A DNA stretch of 6,148 bases. It comes from Candidatus Methanomethylicus sp. (GTDB taxonomy: Archaea; Thermoproteota; Methanomethylicia; Methanomethylicales; Methanomethylicaceae). Each line of letters starts with the position of its first letter. Position 1 is the first letter of the stretch. A model generated the notes under the pieces. It saw only the letters and a list, made by a program, of their open reading frames with translations, searched no databases and had not been told where the DNA came from. The translations under genes were made by a program, and so were the position numbers. Below, piece after piece: positions 5,395 through 6,148 of this stretch. The DNA lies in the NCBI GenBank assembly GCA_028683025.1, contig JAJRAB010000006.1, positions 1-6,148 on the forward strand. Direction: 5' to 3'.

Positions 5395-5416
5395 TAATAA
5401 TAAATATTTATTATTA
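5395..5416. repeat. Perfect 22-bp AT-only palindrome
   Basis: TAATAATAAAT is followed directly by its exact reverse complement ATTTATTATTA, with no spacer, and pairing continues imperfectly outward. Two copies of TTATTTAAA flank it at 5375-5383 and 5430-5438. The whole block from 5372 to 5443 is almost entirely A and T. It lies about 115 bases before the zinc-ribbon start. Confidence 0.7.
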
Positions 5417-5429
5417 ATAATTAACAACG

Positions 5430-5441
5430 TTATTTAAATAA
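5430..5441 (+). promoter_or_regulatory. TATA-like palindrome, promoter candidate for the zinc-ribbon gene
   Basis: TTATTTAAATAA is a perfect 12-base palindrome containing a TTTAAATA box. Archaeal spacing would put the transcription start near 5460 and give a leader of about 70 bases before ATG at 5532. Because the box is symmetric, it gives no direction on its own; the downstream gene suggests plus. Confidence 0.4.
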
Positions 5442-5517
5442 AGCCTTACCAAAGGGATACTCCAACTCAGCCCAATGAATTTTCCCATTCTGCTGAGCCA
5501 ATGCATGTGAGCTTTAC

Positions 5518-5524
5518 AGGAGGT
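5518..5524 (+). promoter_or_regulatory. Consensus Shine-Dalgarno site of the zinc-ribbon gene
   Basis: AGGAGGT ends seven bases before the ATG at 5532. An in-frame TGA at 5508-5510 excludes a longer protein, so together they fix the start. It is the strongest ribosome-binding site in the window. Confidence 0.75.
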
Positions 5525-5531
5525 TCTTGGT

Positions 5532-5768
5532 ATGCAGATATATTGCACAGTTTGTAAAAAAATAACCGAGCAGAACTACGTGGGCCTGGAGTTCTATTCC
5601 CGAAAGGCCGCGGGCCGCTGCCTGGTTTGCAGGCATACAAATTTTGATGAGTCAATTTTCAAAAAGACCGTTCCCCCGCAGCTTATCAAGCAGGTGGATG
5701 AGGAAAAGAAGAAGACCTTCCGGCCAAGCCTGAATGATGACTTGGAGGTGCTGGAAGCCCAAGGGTAA
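5532..5768 (+). CDS. Small zinc-ribbon protein of unknown function
   Basis: This 78-residue protein has CTVC at 5-8 and CLVC at 30-33, a CxxC-x21-CxxC arrangement expected to bind one zinc ion as a zinc ribbon. After the second pair it continues with HTNFDESIFKK and a charged, lysine-rich helix-like tail (about 50-78), with no membrane segment or signal peptide. Such small ribbons in archaea act in transcription, translation or as protein adaptors, but nothing here identifies the partner. It is transcribed away from the Kai cluster and towards the RaiA-like gene, with its own promoter and a consensus ribosome-binding site. Two T-tracts follow the stop codon as candidate terminators. Confidence is high that it is a real gene because of the paired cysteines and the ribosome-binding site; I do not recognise the family. 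Confidence 0.82.
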   Translation: MQIYCTVCKKITEQNYVGLEFYSRKAAGRCLVCRHTNFDESIFKKTVPPQLIKQVDEEKKKTFRPSLNDDLEVLEAQG

Positions 5769-5836
5769 TCCTTGGACCAGCGTAATAAAGAGTGCGCCAC
5801 CATGCCGACGCTGTTTCATTCCTTTAATTTTACCGG

Positions 5837-5864
5837 GAATTTTTTTGGAAATTTGACTCATTGG
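5837..5864 (+). repeat. T-tract repeat element, copy 1
   Basis: This 28-base unit consists of G-A-A-T7-GGA, an AT stretch and GACTCATTGG. It is repeated imperfectly at 5879-5906, 42 bases further on counted start to start. It lies about 70 bases after the zinc-ribbon stop. Confidence 0.55.
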
Positions 5865-5888
5865 TGTGGTAGCGTCCCGCATTTTTTT
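5840..5888 (+). terminator. Paired T-tract terminator region of the zinc-ribbon gene
   Basis: Two runs of seven T residues (5840-5846 and 5882-5888) follow the zinc-ribbon gene on its coding strand. Archaeal RNA polymerase often terminates at such T-runs without a strong hairpin. The spacing suggests a primary and a backup site. No equivalent T-run serves the convergent minus-strand gene. Confidence 0.45.
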
Positions 5889-5906
5889 GGATCTTGACCC
5901 CATTGG
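5879..5906 (+). repeat. T-tract repeat element, copy 2
   Basis: The unit reads G-C-A-T7-GGA, then a short variable part and GACCCCATTGG. It matches copy 1 at most positions, with one single-base gap on each side of the alignment needed in the middle. Confidence 0.55.
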
Positions 5907-5925
5907 CCTTAGTTTGTAGCCGCGG

Positions 5926-6148
5926 TCAAGGCCTCACTCCTTTGTCTTTCCTGGAAAATCTCCCTTTCCCCATAATCTGCCTCTCCAATTTTTCGCAGAT
6001 CTCGTCAATGGCCTCAAGGAAAGACCAGCTCTCGCCGCTTGCCATTATGGTCTCACCCGGGCTATGGAAATACGCAGTAATGGAGTACTTGTGCCTCTCC
6101 CCAGCCTTGGGTCCCACCTTTTCGCGGACCATGACATTCTGCAGGCCC
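5926..6148 (-). CDS. RaiA/HPF-like ribosome-associated protein, C-terminal part (partial)
   Basis: About 73 codons are visible from the right edge to TGA at 5928-5926. The sequence alternates strand and helix: a beta-strand HKYSITAYFHSPG, then ETIMASGESWSFLEAIDEIC and EKLERQI, then a basic tail ending KGVRP. The FLEAIDEICEKLERQI helix resembles the AID..VDKLERQL helix of the HPF/RaiA (ribosome hibernation, sigma-54 modulation) domain, in which the small protein binds the 30S decoding region and silences ribosomes. An ATG at 6132 is in frame, but it lacks a ribosome-binding site, the frame remains open to the edge (GLQNV before it), and starting there would remove the first strands of the fold. 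The true start is therefore probably about 30 codons beyond the window. It converges on the zinc-ribbon gene. The family call rests on motif memory, not a search. Confidence 0.6.
   Translation of the reverse strand, partial: GLQNVMVREKVGPKAGERHKYSITAYFHSPGETIMASGESWSFLEAIDEICEKLERQIMGKGRFSRKDKGVRP

Larger units (their letters stand above)
4825..5531. other. Long divergent intergenic region between kaiC and the zinc-ribbon gene
   Basis: This 707-base stretch separates two divergently transcribed units and has no coding frame I trust. From left to right it holds the kaiC promoter (4847-4882), two CCAATT-containing inverted repeats (4914-4962), a GC-rich segment with several possible stems (about 4990-5140), a hairpin followed by a T-rich tract (5228-5268), and an extremely AT-rich block with a 22-base palindrome and a TATA-like palindrome (5372-5443). 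The density of structure is high for a simple divergent promoter. Confidence 0.6.

Noticed and set aside
5467..5655. 62-codon minus-strand open frame
   Set aside because: It is antisense to the zinc-ribbon start and its consensus ribosome-binding site; no family resemblance.
5652..5903. 83-codon minus-strand open frame starting in the T-tract repeat
   Set aside because: More than half of it is antisense to the zinc-ribbon gene, its early lysine runs come from the T-tract repeats, and it has no convincing ribosome-binding site.

Overview
The window carries a compact Kai-clock-type gene cluster on the minus strand, flanked by unrelated genes. Transcribed right to left, the cluster is kaiC (4824-3106), kaiB copy 1 (3020-2703), kaiB copy 2 (2688-2341), a cytoplasmic PAS histidine kinase (2344-911) and a stand-alone receiver protein (775-383). 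No kaiA-like gene is present. The parts together look like a clock or timer core (KaiC ATPase/kinase with two KaiB partners) joined to a phosphorelay output (kinase, then receiver).

The regulatory DNA suggests an archaeon. TATA-like boxes lie at archaeal distances before kaiC and kaiB1. The termination signals near 5840 and 5882 are simple T-tracts without strong hairpins. Start codons are mixed (GTG for kaiC and kaiB2, TTG for the receiver) and several genes have AGGTG or AGGAGGT ribosome-binding sites. The small zinc-ribbon protein and the RaiA/HPF-like fragment at the right end are compatible with Nitrososphaerota (Thaumarchaeota), but I cannot fix the lineage from sequence alone and methanogenic Euryarchaeota remain possible. 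The clock cluster itself resembles bacterial kaiC-kaiB-kaiB-kinase clusters, so acquisition from bacteria is plausible.

Region by region: 1-90 is the N-terminus of a membrane-anchored or exported protein cut by the left edge. 91-382 is non-coding. 383-4824 is the Kai/phosphorelay cluster. 4825-5531 is a 707-base gene-free stretch with the kaiC promoter, several inverted repeats, a GC-rich structured segment that could be a small RNA, and a very AT-rich palindromic promoter-like block. 5532-5768 is a plus-strand zinc-ribbon protein. 5769-5925 is a convergent intergenic region with a duplicated T-tract element. 5926-6148 is the C-terminal part of a RaiA/HPF-like protein on the minus strand, entering from beyond the right edge.

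The most interesting points are the complete KaiC-KaiB-KaiB-kinase-receiver set in an apparently archaeal setting; the second, divergent KaiB overlapping the kinase gene, which mimics the domain order of cyanobacterial SasA; a KaiC with a Ser-Ser phosphosite pair and a coiled-coil tail; and a shared promoter motif before kaiC and kaiB1.
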